This document shows positions 11,501 through 21,162 of a stretch of 44,041 nt of DNA, one piece after another. Source of the stretch: Phialocephala subalpina (taxonomy: Eukaryota; Ascomycota; Leotiomycetes; Helotiales; Mollisiaceae); contig FJOG01000029.1 of the NCBI GenBank assembly GCA_900073065.1, forward strand, positions 726,754 to 770,794. The letters are read 5' to 3'. The notes below the pieces were generated by a model that was not told the origin of the DNA, made no database searches, and worked only from the letters and a program-made list of their open reading frames with translations. A program made the translations under genes and the position numbers. Positions within the stretch are counted from its first letter, which is position 1. Each line of letters opens with the position of its first letter.

Positions 11501-12201
11501 CGAACTTCCCTTGCCCGATTTCGAGCCAAGGAAAGAAGAACAAGCACCACCGCCAGCTCCCGCACCCGCACCGCTTCCACAAGCTGCGCCAGCGCAACAG
11601 CGTGCTGCCACCCCTCCGCCACCGGAGTCTGAAGAATCGGAAGAACCCGAGCCTGAAAAGACTGCGCCTAAGAGGGGAAGGGTGAGTAGAGCAAAGAAGG
11701 GGAAGCTTGTGCATAGGTGTGATCGCTGTACGAAGGTATAATTGAACAAGCTTTGCACATACATTTGAAAGCTGATGGAATCTAGGTTTTCACTCGAAAT
11801 GAAGGTCTAGAGTAAGTTTCATCACATCTTCTGCTAACTTAATGCGAATCTAACTTCATCCTAGACGACACAAACTCAGTCATGAGCCTCCCCGCTTTCA
11901 CTGTCACTACGAAGGTTGCGGACGACAGTTCTATCGCAAAGATCTACTGGACCGTCATGAAAATCGACAGTAGGTTCACCCTACCCTCATCAGTCGAAAC
12001 CCTCAAGATGCTAACAGCAGTAGCGAAACAATGGCAGACAGTTCCCAGGTATCGAATGGCCAGAACACCTTAGTCAACAACAGTGGAACAACCACCCCTC
12101 AAGCAGTAGACCAGGCGCAAGCATCGATGGCATCGATCTCTGTGAACTCTCTCTTGAATATAGCTGAAGGTGAAACGACTCAAGGACCTCAAGGTACTTG
12201 A
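8537..12201 (+). CDS. NACHT NLR-like STAND protein with C-terminal C2H2 zinc fingers
   Basis: Eleven exons: 8537-8809, 8857-8880, 8925-9492, 9542-10105, 10153-10258, 10307-10570, 10618-11096, 11143-11735, 11786-11811, 11865-11969, 12021-12201. They join to 3183 nt, 1060 aa, all in frame. The 24-nt second exon encodes APIKLMLQ, part of an N-terminal helical region resembling DUF7708 (about residues 60-200). NACHT follows: Walker A GIPGAGKT (about 283-290, split by an intron), Walker B FIIDGLDE (about 376), then GMFLWTRLVLDSL (about 477) and VDFVHFSAKEYIL (about 600), all usual in fungal NLRs. Instead of ankyrin, WD40 or TPR repeats the C-terminus has two C2H2-like fingers (about 816-870), a Pro/Glu-rich linker with a basic KRGRVSRAKKGK stretch, and two classical fingers (C-x2-C-x12-H-x3-H at about 954-975; C-x4-C-x12-H-x3-H at about 980-1003). 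The last histidine codon is split by the final intron. The role in self/non-self recognition is inferred from family. Confidence 0.85.
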
Positions 12202-13312
12202 GAGTTGAGATTGAGTTAGACATTAACTTAGTTGTTGAGTCTTGATAAAGCTGTGAATATTGCCATATCCTCCGATTTCGGATGTCAGAGAATATCTGGA
12301 GGCCACGATCTTCACGAAGCCCGAGTGAAATTTGCGTTGACTGATCAGCTGATACCCGGCATCGGAAGAAAAGGAGTATTGGAATTCTTAACACAGTACG
12401 TGGTACAATCGCAACTATGGAAGAAATTGATTGGCCGACCTTCATGCCCCTCATCGTGTGTGACAACCCACGGTCGTCTAGACCAGTCTTTGGCGGCCGA
12501 AAGAGTTTGATTCTTGAAATTCTCCTCCCGCATGAAGCTTGACATCTGAGGAGAGGACGTAGGGAAGTAATGGATATGCTCGACAATAATTCGACGAACT
12601 CCACTCGCGACCAGAGGAGCCTGACACCCCGCGGTGGCTGTACGATATGGGCGTGGGATTTAGAGGCCAAGTTTGGTCAAGACTTTTCAAATTCCCCAAG
12701 TTTTTGAAAGATCGAAAAGATCAGAAATTCATAACGAGTGTGATGGAGGATGCTCGAAATGGTGCACTTTCAACGGTCAACATGTTCTGCTTCTGAGATC
12801 ATCTTGAAATCCCACGGTGGCTGCATAAGAAGGTGGGATTTGGAGGCCAGATCATTGACAAAAAGGAAGCCATTTTTCCTTTTTCGGGGATCTACCACAG
12901 GCCCACACGCGAAATTGTCGGAAGGGCGCATCTTCATTGGCCGGAGTCTTTGCCTCATGTCGAGCAACGCCGCTCCACCATCACATGGACGGGAACATCT
13001 GGGGTGAAGCGATCCATTCACAGTGCATTATTCCAATGCCTGGGAATGTGTTCATTTGGGATTTCTAACTCTAAGAGCCTCAAATCGCCCTTAAACAAGC
13101 TTCATTCTGGCCTCCAAATTCCGCGACCTCGGTCAGCCGAGAAGGGGGCCTCGAATGTTGGGAAGTTATTGTCTACTGTTCCTCTCGGATATAGACGACA
13201 AAACATTTCCGGAAACATCCCTTCTCAACAACAGCGGCATATTGTAGCTCTACACAACCCTCATCATTACAGGGGTCTACACAGCTGCATACACTCCTTC
13301 ATCTTCAGCTTC
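12202..13312. repeat. Gene-free stretch with a duplicated short motif
   Basis: No gene is supported. Two similar segments lie at 12632-12669 and 12815-12849. Both begin CGGTGGCTG and end GTGGGATTT-GAGGCCA with a diverged middle. The core ATTTGGAGGCCAG recurs inverted at about 13108-13120. An open frame at 12833-13318 has no recognisable content and looks like chance. These may be remnants of an old repeat. Confidence 0.35.
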
Positions 13313-14515
13313 TCATGATGCAAGTTTCGGGTTACCCAAAACCTTCAAAGAGATCCCTGGGAAGGATGGCGCAAACTCCTCCTTCCAGCTCTTCGCTTTT
13401 TATGCCACCACCCCGTCAGGTCTCACCAAAATAGCTCCATTGTTTTCAATTCTACACAGCTCTCTCCAGCTCCCATCCTTGGGCACCCGGCCATCCTCGC
13501 CAATAACCTCAACATCGATCATCTCGCTCGCGAATGCTTCTAACTTGTCGCATCTTCCGTGATTAGCACAAACTTATCATCCTTGACCAAATCCCTTGTG
13601 CTGGCCATCTCAGTGCCACGCTGAAGCCAAGCATGCGGCAAATGATGCCCAGGAATTGTGCTGGGATGGTAATTTGTAAAGTCAAACGAGCCATCCTCTA
13701 TCAGCTGTCCACCATGCTGGTTCTCGATTCCCTGGCCCTCGAAGTCGACGGAGGGATAAAGCCATCCGGTCTCAATTCCAAGACCATGGGACTCGTAGTC
13801 CGTCGCTTTGGATGCTTCTGTGATCCTTTCGCGCTTGACTTCATACTCAGCGTGCTTGGGGTCAAAATATGCCTCCATGGCGGCGATGTTCTCGGCGGTG
13901 CTGGTCCCCGGAGTGATCCCTATGGCGTTGTCGATTACGCCACCATGGTTGCGCATGTTGCTGAGGGATTTCTTGGCTACACGGGTAGCGATGGGCCTTT
14001 ACTCGGTTTCGTAGGTGTTGAGGAGGGTATCGTATTTGGAAGGCTCGCCGGAGTTGAGCGCCAGACCCAATTTCCAGTTCAGATTCTGAGCATCGCCCTG
14101 TCCTGAATTGAGACTCAATGCACCCGTTGGATTCGCAATCTCACAGTCAGCAAGTTTCTTATGATTTCAAAAAGAGTGTTCATGGAAAGATTACTTGGCC
14201 AGTGACTTACAAGGAGGGACTCGATGACAGGCATCACCGACGAGAAAGATGCGACCCTTTTCAAAGCGGTATCTTTGTGTTACACGTGCGTTGACAAACC
14301 AATGGGAAATGGAGAGGATATCAATGTCGAGATCTAGGGTACCGAGAGAGATTTACGAACGCGCTCGCGAGTTGTTGAATTGTGCCGGATCATCTGACAA
14401 CTTAGGTGCCGCAAGCACATACTCGTTCCCAAAATCCAAAGGATTCCCAGATGCGTTATATTTGTCGTACGGTCCGAGATGATACAGGTAGCCAGTACCG
14501 AAAGAACCTCCATTG
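13313..14515 (-). pseudogene. FAD-dependent aromatic monooxygenase (phenol hydroxylase type), degraded
   Basis: Read on the minus strand, fragments follow the PF01494 monooxygenase order. First come YLYHLGPYDKY and KLSDDPAQFNN, then LDLDIDILSISHWFVNAR, then YRFEKGRIFLVGDACHRVPP (the FAD-contacting GD motif), an intron starting GTAAGT, then SLNSGQGDAQNLNWKLG, YETE-stop-RPIATRVAKKS, MRNHGGVIDNAIGI and GWLYPSVDFE. Near the C-terminus come YHPSTIPGHHLPHAWL and DVEVIGEDGRVPKDGSW. Lesions: a TAA where Gln or Arg is expected after YETE (about 14005), a frame change near 14350, a one-base frameshift near 13548, and a TAA after RPDGVVA (about 13397). Both stops are explained by C:G to T:A changes, as RIP would make. 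The N-terminal FAD-binding GxGxxG part is missing. Such enzymes hydroxylate phenols to catechols. Confidence 0.65.
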
Positions 14516-14912
14516 ATGGCTGTCGAGCACTTCTCTACGCTGTAGCCATCCAAACCATTGGAGAAAACCTCCCCGTCGGCCACACCTACCCCACCCATGT
14601 GCCAGCCTCCATCTTTGCTGCTGCGACATTTTATTGTGCGAGGTCAAAGTTCCAAGCGTAGTTTCGTGGGCTGAGGTATGGGATGCTTCCGGGTCTTCGT
14701 ATGCTAGCCCAATGGCTCAAAATGGGTCGAGGAATGATTCGTGGTGGTTTGTACAGGGTCGAGGGTTAGCACAAGGCCCGAATGTTCAAGTGAAAAATCT
14801 GTCGTTCTCGTTGCATACTTTGCAAGCTATTCTGTGTGCGTTTTCGACTCAGTGGGGTGTTTATCACGAGATGTTAGGGATTATCGATTGTTGTTTGGGG
14901 ACGAATAGATGA
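14505..14912 (+). pseudogene. C-terminal fragment of a fungal transcription-factor-like protein
   Basis: Two overlapping frames read as one protein tail: CRALLYAVAIQTIGENLPVG, TYPTHVPASIFAAATFYC, then after a frame change near 14640-14647 VKVPSVVSWAEVW and NVQVKNLSFSLHTLQAIL, ending in LGIIDCCLGTNR and a stop at 14912. The style resembles the carboxy-terminal regulatory region of fungal C2H2 or Zn2Cys6 factors, judged by general resemblance only. No N-terminal part or DNA-binding domain is found, and upstream bases on the other strand read as the FAD monooxygenase. The fragment therefore begins at a junction around 14505-14515 and is non-functional. Confidence 0.4.
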
Positions 14913-15069
14913 AGATGTGTATCTATTTGACGAAAGGCGAGCTATGCACTCAGAAACCCAAAAATATGTTCCCGAAACCTTGAGAAGGGGACACGACGAG
15001 AAATTTTACCCACTTTCCGCCGTGGTAAGATTTTAAAATCACGTGAGCTTTTAAAGTAGCTTTTAGCCA

Positions 15070-15195
15070 AGAGACAGAGGCATTGTGAGAGACAGAGGCA
15101 TTGTGAGAGACAGAGGCATTGTGAGAGACAGAGGCATTGTGAGAGACAGAGGCATTGTGAGAGACAGAGGCATTGTGAGAGATAGAGGCATTGTG
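15070..15195 (+). repeat. Tandem array, seven 18-bp units
   Basis: Seven consecutive copies of AGAGACAGAGGCATTGTG, exactly 126 bp. The first six are identical and the seventh has one change (GATAG for GACAG). There are no spacers, so it is not a CRISPR array. The near-perfect identity suggests recent expansion. Confidence 0.95.
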
Positions 15196-15200
15196 ATTTA

Positions 15201-15228
15201 GCTAGCCGCGCTGCGAGCGCGCGCTAGC
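15201..15228. repeat. GC-rich imperfect palindrome next to the tandem array
   Basis: GCTAGC arms at 15201-15206 and 15223-15228 flank a GCGC-rich centre. It begins six bases after the 18-bp array and could form a hairpin. It may mark the end of a transposon remnant that extends to about 15350. Confidence 0.45.
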
Positions 15229-15654
15229 CTTAGAATAAAGTGCTTAACTTATTTGAGACTTAGAAAGACCTCGAGTTAAGAAGGACCTAGAGTTTGTTTC
15301 GGGCTAGGAAGGGCGTCTGCGCCCCCTACAATAAGCGAGACCAAAGGGGGTTGAATCACGTGTCAGGCGCAAACATTTGATAATGCCTCTGCCGAAGCGC
15401 CTGAATTTGAGAAAGCTGCAAGATTTATGTTCTCAAGCCTCTGGGCTCTGATGGTGGGACAAATATGTTCGATGACCTTTGATAACCCTATCTAAATCTA
15501 TAAAACAGCAGACTCCAAGTCAATACCTTTCCCAGGTACTCCCGCTATGCAATTCAAGCCCCAAAGGAACACCAACAGAAAACGCTCGTACACCCAAACT
15601 TTTGTTATCCAGCTAAATCCAACAAGTTCCTTTAGCAAACCTCTGATCAACGAT

Positions 15655-16788
15655 CTAGAACTTCCTGGCAACATATCCATCGGCAGCATCGACAACCGTG
15701 GCAGCCGCACGAACAGAAGAAGCAACAGAAACAGTTGGGATGACACCCATAGGGTTAACAGTGTTCCCGGAGGTGAGAACAGAATTCGACGTGTTGACAC
15801 CAACAGTGATATACCCAACAAGACCATCGGCAATCGTTTCACCAAGAAGCTGAACAGAGATGATCGAAGAGTATCCATCAGCATTTGCGACGCTGTAAAC
15901 GCTGTCTTCATCATTGGTAGTGCGATTAAGGGTGTCCAAGTGAGCTGAGTATGGGTCGAGTTCGTAGACGGAGTTGATGAGAGACTCGTTGAAGAAGAGT
16001 TGTCCGACATGTTGGACACCGGCTGTGTTGTAGCTGTAGTCATCGGCGGATTTGCTGGTGACGTTGGTTTGAACAGTCAAGTGGATGTGGGTAGACCTAG
16101 TGACGTAATATCCAGGGAAGATTGAAAGGAATTCTGCCATGCCCTCAGAGTTGGTGGACATGACACCTCGCAAGAAGGTCTCCTCATCCGTTGTGCCGTC
16201 GGTTTGCTTGGTCCATCCATCTGAAAGTTCAGCAGTATCGGGATCAATGCCAGTAAAGCCGGAGTAGATGCCACTGGCATTGCAGTGCCAGATTGTCAGG
16301 TATGCATTAGGAAGTGGTTCGCATGTCTCGATGTCGATGACTCCGATGTCAAGGTACATGTCGACACCGGTCTGTCCCTCACGAACATCGTGCCGGTAAA
16401 TCTCCTCATCGATAGCGTATGGCCCGAAGATAGTGTCTGGTGCGAGGACGCAAGTGCTACGAGTTTATTAGCAATGGATCTGTCATGTGTCGAGATATGA
16501 GACTTACTCGTTTTGGATGGTAGAGTAAACGTCGCGCTTCATCATGCTCATCTCATCACGACGACCGAGGCGAGAAGCTTCAGCTTGGCGGCGTTGGTAA
16601 AGACTGGCTGCGCGCTTCTCTTGCATCTTCGCCTTTCTGGCCTCGATCTGAGCCGCACAGTTGCTGCTCGAGCGACCGACCAGCTCATTTTTGAGATTGT
16701 CTTTGGTGAGTCGTTCGGGGTGAGCAAGGACTGAGGAGACGGAGGCAGCTCCGACGAGCGCACTGACGAGTTGAGTTGAGAACTTCAT
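15655..16788 (-). CDS. Secreted intradiol ring-cleavage dioxygenase
   Basis: Exons 16788-16508 and 16456-15655, intron 16507-16457 (GTAAGT...CGTAG), 360 aa. ATG at 16788 starts a signal peptide (MKFSTQLVSALVGAASVSS...) followed by a basic, glutamate-rich propeptide-like region with KR and RR sites. The non-heme iron(III) site of intradiol dioxygenases is visible: Tyr in FGPYAIDEEIYRHDV (about residue 104), then FPGYYVTRSTHIHLTV with Tyr 210 or 211, His 217 and His 219. DIGVIDIETCEPLPNAYLTIWHCNA is the usual beta-sandwich core. The family opens catechol-type rings between the two hydroxyls with O2. Extracellular fungal members are thought to act on lignin- or plant-derived phenols. The degraded phenol-hydroxylase-type gene lies 1.1 kb away on the same strand. 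Frame intact. Confidence 0.85.
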
Positions 16789-16872
16789 AGTGATGGTTGT
16801 GAAGGAAGTCTGTTGGGAAATTTGAGATTTCAAAGAATGTGGATGGGAATGAAGATTGGATTGCGGGATAGA

Positions 16873-16936
16873 GTAGATGAGATGAGATTGGATGAGATGC
16901 TGCAGATGAGAATGAGGATGAGGATGAGGATGAGAG
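16873..16936 (+). repeat. GATGAG-type microsatellite in the dioxygenase promoter
   Basis: Imperfect runs of GATGAG/GGATGA lie about 85-150 bp before the dioxygenase start. They fall between the ATG (16788) and the TATA-like element, so they would be in the 5' leader or core promoter. Confidence 0.7.
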
Positions 16937-16960
16937 ACAGAATGCAGGACTTCGTAACCT

Positions 16961-16970
16961 CTTATATACA
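16961..16970 (-). promoter_or_regulatory. TATA box of the intradiol dioxygenase gene
   Basis: On the minus strand TGTATATAAG occurs about 175 bp before the ATG at 16788, with the GATGAG microsatellite between. It is the best TATA element upstream of this gene. Confidence 0.45.
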
Positions 16971-17920
16971 GCAAAAGAGTTGTGATTAAGCTCTCGGCCT
17001 CGACCGACAATTCTCCTCTATCAATCTTCGAATGTCGTCCATCTTCTCAAGATACTATGAGGCTGAGTAGGCGCTGTCGTAATTGAAGTGGGGCATACTC
17101 AAAATACTACGCCTCACAACGTTTCGAGGACCATCCAGGTCAAGAGTTTTCTCCCAAAGATCTCATCGTGGTCCGTTAAGCAGACGCCGTTTCTTCGGAA
17201 CATCCAGAAGGTGTAGGTTTGACGCGCAGGCACATCCATGGAAGCAGTCAGCGGAAATCAAGGGCATACCATTCGTAGCCAGTTTGAGACACTTGCGGGG
17301 TAGCGTGGCTCAATAAATCTTTAAATACTAACCGAGACCTTGGCGTTGGGGCAATTGTCCACCTCAGTATCAGACGAACGAAGAGAGACTGGGATCTTGA
17401 GATGCATATATTAGGCGACGCATGAGCCAAGAGCTAATGTCCACCCCCCTTTTGATACGTCGACGAACGCATGACGAATGAGAGTCATGTTGATAATGAT
17501 TGGCGCAAACTTCACCCTTAGCAATCTTTCTTGACAAGGATGAGAATAGAATCATGTTTCGAAGTATGGGGGCTCTGCTGGAAAATGGACGAAAAGATTA
17601 GATGAATCATGAAAGCGGCCGGTGGTCGGCAAAGGCCGAATGTGGGTAACATTGAGGGACGTGCCGGACCCGTATCAACTTGGCAGTGTCTTTCTTTCAT
17701 CCTTCTAGAAGAAAAGTTTGGACTTGAAAAAGGAGAAATTATTTAAATCCTCAGTGGACTAGAGGACAATCTCCTTTCCAGACGATCACGAAAGCAACGT
17801 CCTGGGCCAGCCTGGCTCATCACTCGCAATTTCCTTGAGTACCGGTCTGTACAAACATCTACTTCTTTCCAGAATCCGATGTACAACTCCTCCAAACCTT
17901 CATTATCCTCCACAGCTTCA
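16971..17920. other. Intergenic between dioxygenase and Ser/Thr-rich secreted protein
   Basis: About 950 bp with no recognisable coding content on either strand. Open frames are all below 80 codons and have no family features. Confidence 0.5.
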
Positions 17921-18829
17921 CTACTTTGCAGTCGACGTAACGGACGGGCTCACAGTCGGGCTACAAGCACGAATCACCCTCGTCGACGGACCTGTCTCCG
18001 AGATGGTGGTAACCACATAATTCACCCTCGTCTGCGTAGCAGTCGTCGAAAACACCGCCGTCGAAGGCCCAACCTGTCTCTCCGTCAATACCGGTGGCTT
18101 GACCGTAACCGATGAAATCGGTGTCGCAGAAGTCGGCACAGTCCTCGGTGTGCATTCGGTGAAACTAGTCACAGTCGTGGTGCTAGGCCCTACAGTTCTC
18201 AGGATGGTGGAAGTCACAACATCCGTGACGATACTATAGAATACTTCGAGGGTTGCGGAACAGGCGTAGGCGGTTCGAATGAGAGGGATGGTTTCGGTTT
18301 GGCTTAGGATGGAGTAGACTGTGCGAGTGTTGGCTGGACGTTGGGTTTGTGAGTATGTGGAGGTTATGGTGGTGTAGACGCTTGCGGTTATTGCTGCTTC
18401 AGAGGCGGTGGTCGGCGTGCTGGCTGGTGTTGTTGAGGTTGAGGTCAGACTTGGCGAGGTGGGGACTTGGCGTTGTTCGAGGCCTGAAGGGATGTGAAGA
18501 GCGGTTGGCTTCGAAGTAGTTGTCGCTGGTGTCAATGCTGGGGGACTTGCGATTGCGGTCGCGTTGACTGGTGCCACGATCGGGGAATAAAGTGTGGTGG
18601 TGCAGTTGAGGATCGAGTTCAACGTCGACGTGCTGGTGTAGAGTGATTGAGTGTAGGTCGCAGAAACAGTGACTTGGGGAAGAGTAGGAGGAATCAAGGT
18701 CGCGTAGAGAGTAGCCGTCACGGTCACGATCTCCGTGACTACAGCCTCGGTGTTGACATCTCTTCGGAGAGGATTTGCCGCGACGTTGAGTATATGCAAG
18801 AGACCGGACAGGAATACAAGGAGCTTCAT
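17921..18829 (-). CDS. Secreted Ser/Thr-rich protein of unknown function
   Basis: Single exon, 302 aa, ATG at 18829. A clear signal peptide (MKLLVFLSGLLHILNVAANP) is followed by RRD, a possible Kex2 site. The rest is dominated by Thr, Ser, Val and Pro with recurring T-V-T/T-S-T patterns such as VGPSTTTVTSF and VGPSTAVFSTT, which would be heavily O-glycosylated. There are a few cysteines but no recognised fold. The C-terminus (SVTSTAK) lacks a hydrophobic tail, so it is not an obvious GPI protein. A minus-strand ACATATAAAG lies about 85 bp upstream. It is probably a cell-wall or extracellular protein; function unknown. Confidence 0.65.
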   Translation of the reverse strand: MKLLVFLSGLLHILNVAANPLRRDVNTEAVVTEIVTVTATLYATLIPPTLPQVTVSATYTQSLYTSTSTLNSILNCTTTLYSPIVAPVNATAIASPPALTPATTTSKPTALHIPSGLEQRQVPTSPSLTSTSTTPASTPTTASEAAITASVYTTITSTYSQTQRPANTRTVYSILSQTETIPLIRTAYACSATLEVFYSIVTDVVTSTILRTVGPSTTTVTSFTECTPRTVPTSATPISSVTVKPPVLTERQVGPSTAVFSTTATQTRVNYVVTTISETGPSTRVIRACSPTVSPSVTSTAK

Positions 18830-18910
18830 GTTTGTAGGTCGTACAGTTCAACAAGGTAGGTAAGGCGCACAAGGCTGAAAACTTGGCGTGCTAAGAAGGG
18901 GATCTCCGAC

Positions 18911-18920
18911 CTTTATATGT
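18911..18920 (-). promoter_or_regulatory. TATA box of the Ser/Thr-rich secreted protein gene
   Basis: Minus-strand ACATATAAAG sits about 85 bp before the ATG at 18829, a usual distance for a fungal TATA element. Confidence 0.45.
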
Positions 18921-19759
18921 TGCTTAACGGCACTCTGGATGAAGATGCCGCGTTGAACGAAGACATGGAATGATACTAACGGCAAAATTAAAGGCATGGG
19001 AGAAGTGTAGGGATGGAATATGGCAATTCGGGACGTCAGCAACATCACTGCGAAGCAGAGGAACTGAAAGAACGATTCCGGGCATGCTAAAGGAATTATC
19101 TCCGGAAGATCTCCACATCAACTCGCTGATAATGAACCTCATGGTACGTTACTTGACTTAACTCCGCGAAGAGATATAGATACAATAAACGTTCAATGGA
19201 GAAAATATGATCTACGAATGATATCAAGAAGCCATCGCAAACTCAACTGCCGAACCTGACCGTGCCTGAAATCGTGACCTGGAGTGGAAAGATCTTGGAT
19301 GAAAGACGAAGTTGAAATGATGCAATGAACAGAGCATCTCCACAGGAAGAAGATTTATAGATTAAATGTACCTGACAGGCTATGTGGTATGTCCCTTGGA
19401 TAAATCACGATCGGCGGGACATCGATGCGGGGTCCCCACAACATTTTGTAGGCATACGCACGTGGTATCGCGGGGTCACCGGTTTCCACCCTCCTTATCG
19501 CGTCAAGAGGGCCATCTAATGGATCCTAAAGAGACCTAAAGTTAAGACTCAGAAAGCAGAATGTGAGTTCTAGACTATGGGAGATGAAAAGCCTTTGAGA
19601 GATGGAAACGCATGTGAAGGTGGGCGAGTGTTCCTCCGATTGGTTTAGCGGCGAAATGTTTGCAGCGAAGATGTTGGACCTTGAATCAGCCGAAACGCTG
19701 AATTTCATCTCAGAGACACTGACTGAAGCACATGAAAAATCTAATCATCTAGGTATGAT
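18921..19759. other. Intergenic region
   Basis: About 840 bp between divergent genes. Only short open frames without recognisable content are present. It should hold the promoter of the gene at 19760, but I see no clear TATA box there. Confidence 0.45.
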
Positions 19760-20976
19760 ATGAATTTGCGCAATGTAGCTACACTAGGGGTTCTCATCAC
19801 CTCGATGAGCCTTGTGCTTTCGCGGAGAATTTATTCCTGCGACACGTGTGTCCCACGAGAAATCCTCGAGGCTCCTGGATACGGCATCGGGCTATCAATG
19901 CAGTACCTGTATGAGATTTAAATCTCTTCATGACATGATTCTGACTAAACACTGGCAGGACACTGGTTACGAAGCACGTTAATGGTTTGATCGCAGAACT
20001 TACGACTAGCCGAGCGAGTCCCGAATACCAATCTATGATGGAAAGACACCTCAACCAAGTAAACGCCGCGGGGAAACGACAAAGCGATCTCGAATTCTCT
20101 GGACCTCATGAGGCATGTCCATACGGTAGCGAACAATTTGAGCTTCTCAACAAGATCGAGCCCGATGATATCCGGATCTTGGAAGATGAAATCGACAATC
20201 TCATCAGGCTACCAGATCAAGCTCTGGATATCAAGCACTTGGGAGTCTCATACCCAACATTCTTCCATCGTCCAGGAAGCGATTTGATAGTGGAAGCATT
20301 GACCCAGCTAGGTCTGCCGACAGATGGAGACATACGGTCGAGTGAATATATGGCTGTGTCAGCGTACGAACCTGGAATGTGCCATTTCGGCCATGTCGCT
20401 AACTCTGGGATCTGTCATGGCGGACACTATCACGACAAAGCACTTCTCGTTGTCGAGTATGATAACGCGACATTTTCTGTGTCTCACCTTCGTGTCTTTC
20501 TCTCCCAAATGCTCGTTTGGGATGACGCCTTCATCGACCCCGCTCTTGGTGGACATGCTTTCCAGGAAACGAATCTTTCCGAATCTCAAGCATACTGTAA
20601 AAATGTAACACAACGTATCGCAAAATTGATTAAAGTACAAGCCGACATTCGAAAGCAAACATACGCTCGTCTCGAACGATGCATCGTCGTTGGCGAGCTA
20701 GCACATGATCTTGGTCTCCGTGAGGCTTTGTTCCTTGCTTTTCACGACTCGCTTGATCCGCGGGATGTGGATGAATTGTTGGGAGGGTATAGGGAGGACT
20801 GGAATCCGATTTTCATTCCTGCAATGGGTGCTGCGACGTTGACGAAGGATTATGTGGATGCGCCGAAGCCGCTTGGCTGTTCTGAGCCCGTAGAGTGCGG
20901 GAGAATGAGAAGAGAGGTTCGACGGAACTCGATGATGGAGAGCAAAGGGGAGGATAAGCTTGATGGGGAGCTTTGA
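19760..20976 (+). CDS. Membrane-anchored His/Cys-rich protein of unknown family
   Basis: Exons 19760-19908 and 19959-20976, intron 19909-19958 (GTATGA...GGCAG, CTGAC branch point), 388 aa. The N-terminus has one hydrophobic stretch (VATLGVLITSMSLVLS, about residues 6-21) that could be a signal anchor, then a CDTC pair. A dense cluster MCHFGHVANSGICHGGHYHD (about 190-209) holds two cysteines and five histidines and could bind metal. It is followed by LLVVEYDNATFSVSHLRVFL. The C-terminal tail is polar and basic. I do not recognise the family: the cluster differs from the paired HxxHC motifs of UstYa-type proteins and from P450 or multicopper signatures. The gene is convergent with the methyltransferase, with only 186 bp between stops. 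The frame is intact and codon use is like the neighbours. Confidence 0.7.
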
Positions 20977-21162
20977 TGAGCAATAAGTCCTTGCCACCAA
21001 GGTCCCCGCCGAGATGCCACTCACTCTGTACCAGGTCAGAATTCTCGCACGTGAGAGACATGCATATGGATACTCATCGTGTCTATACCTATCTAGACCT
21101 TAAATCTAGAAAACAAAGATCCAGCTTCTCCTCTGATCCTAGCAAACGACGGAGCCAGAAAT

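Noticed and set aside
11220..11764. Long minus-strand frames over the NLR zinc-finger exon
   Set aside because: They are shadows of the Pro/Glu/Ala-rich linker and the C2H2 fingers, which fit the family and splice pattern on the plus strand.
12833..13318. 161-codon plus-strand frame after the NLR
   Set aside because: Starts at an ATG but has no recognisable content or homology-like pattern and overlaps short repeat segments.
15070..15195. CRISPR-like array
   Set aside because: Units are directly adjacent with no spacers and the genome is eukaryotic; a plain tandem repeat.
15547..15948. Plus-strand frame of 133 codons
   Set aside because: It is the complement of the intradiol dioxygenase coding exon, whose iron ligands and signal peptide are clear.
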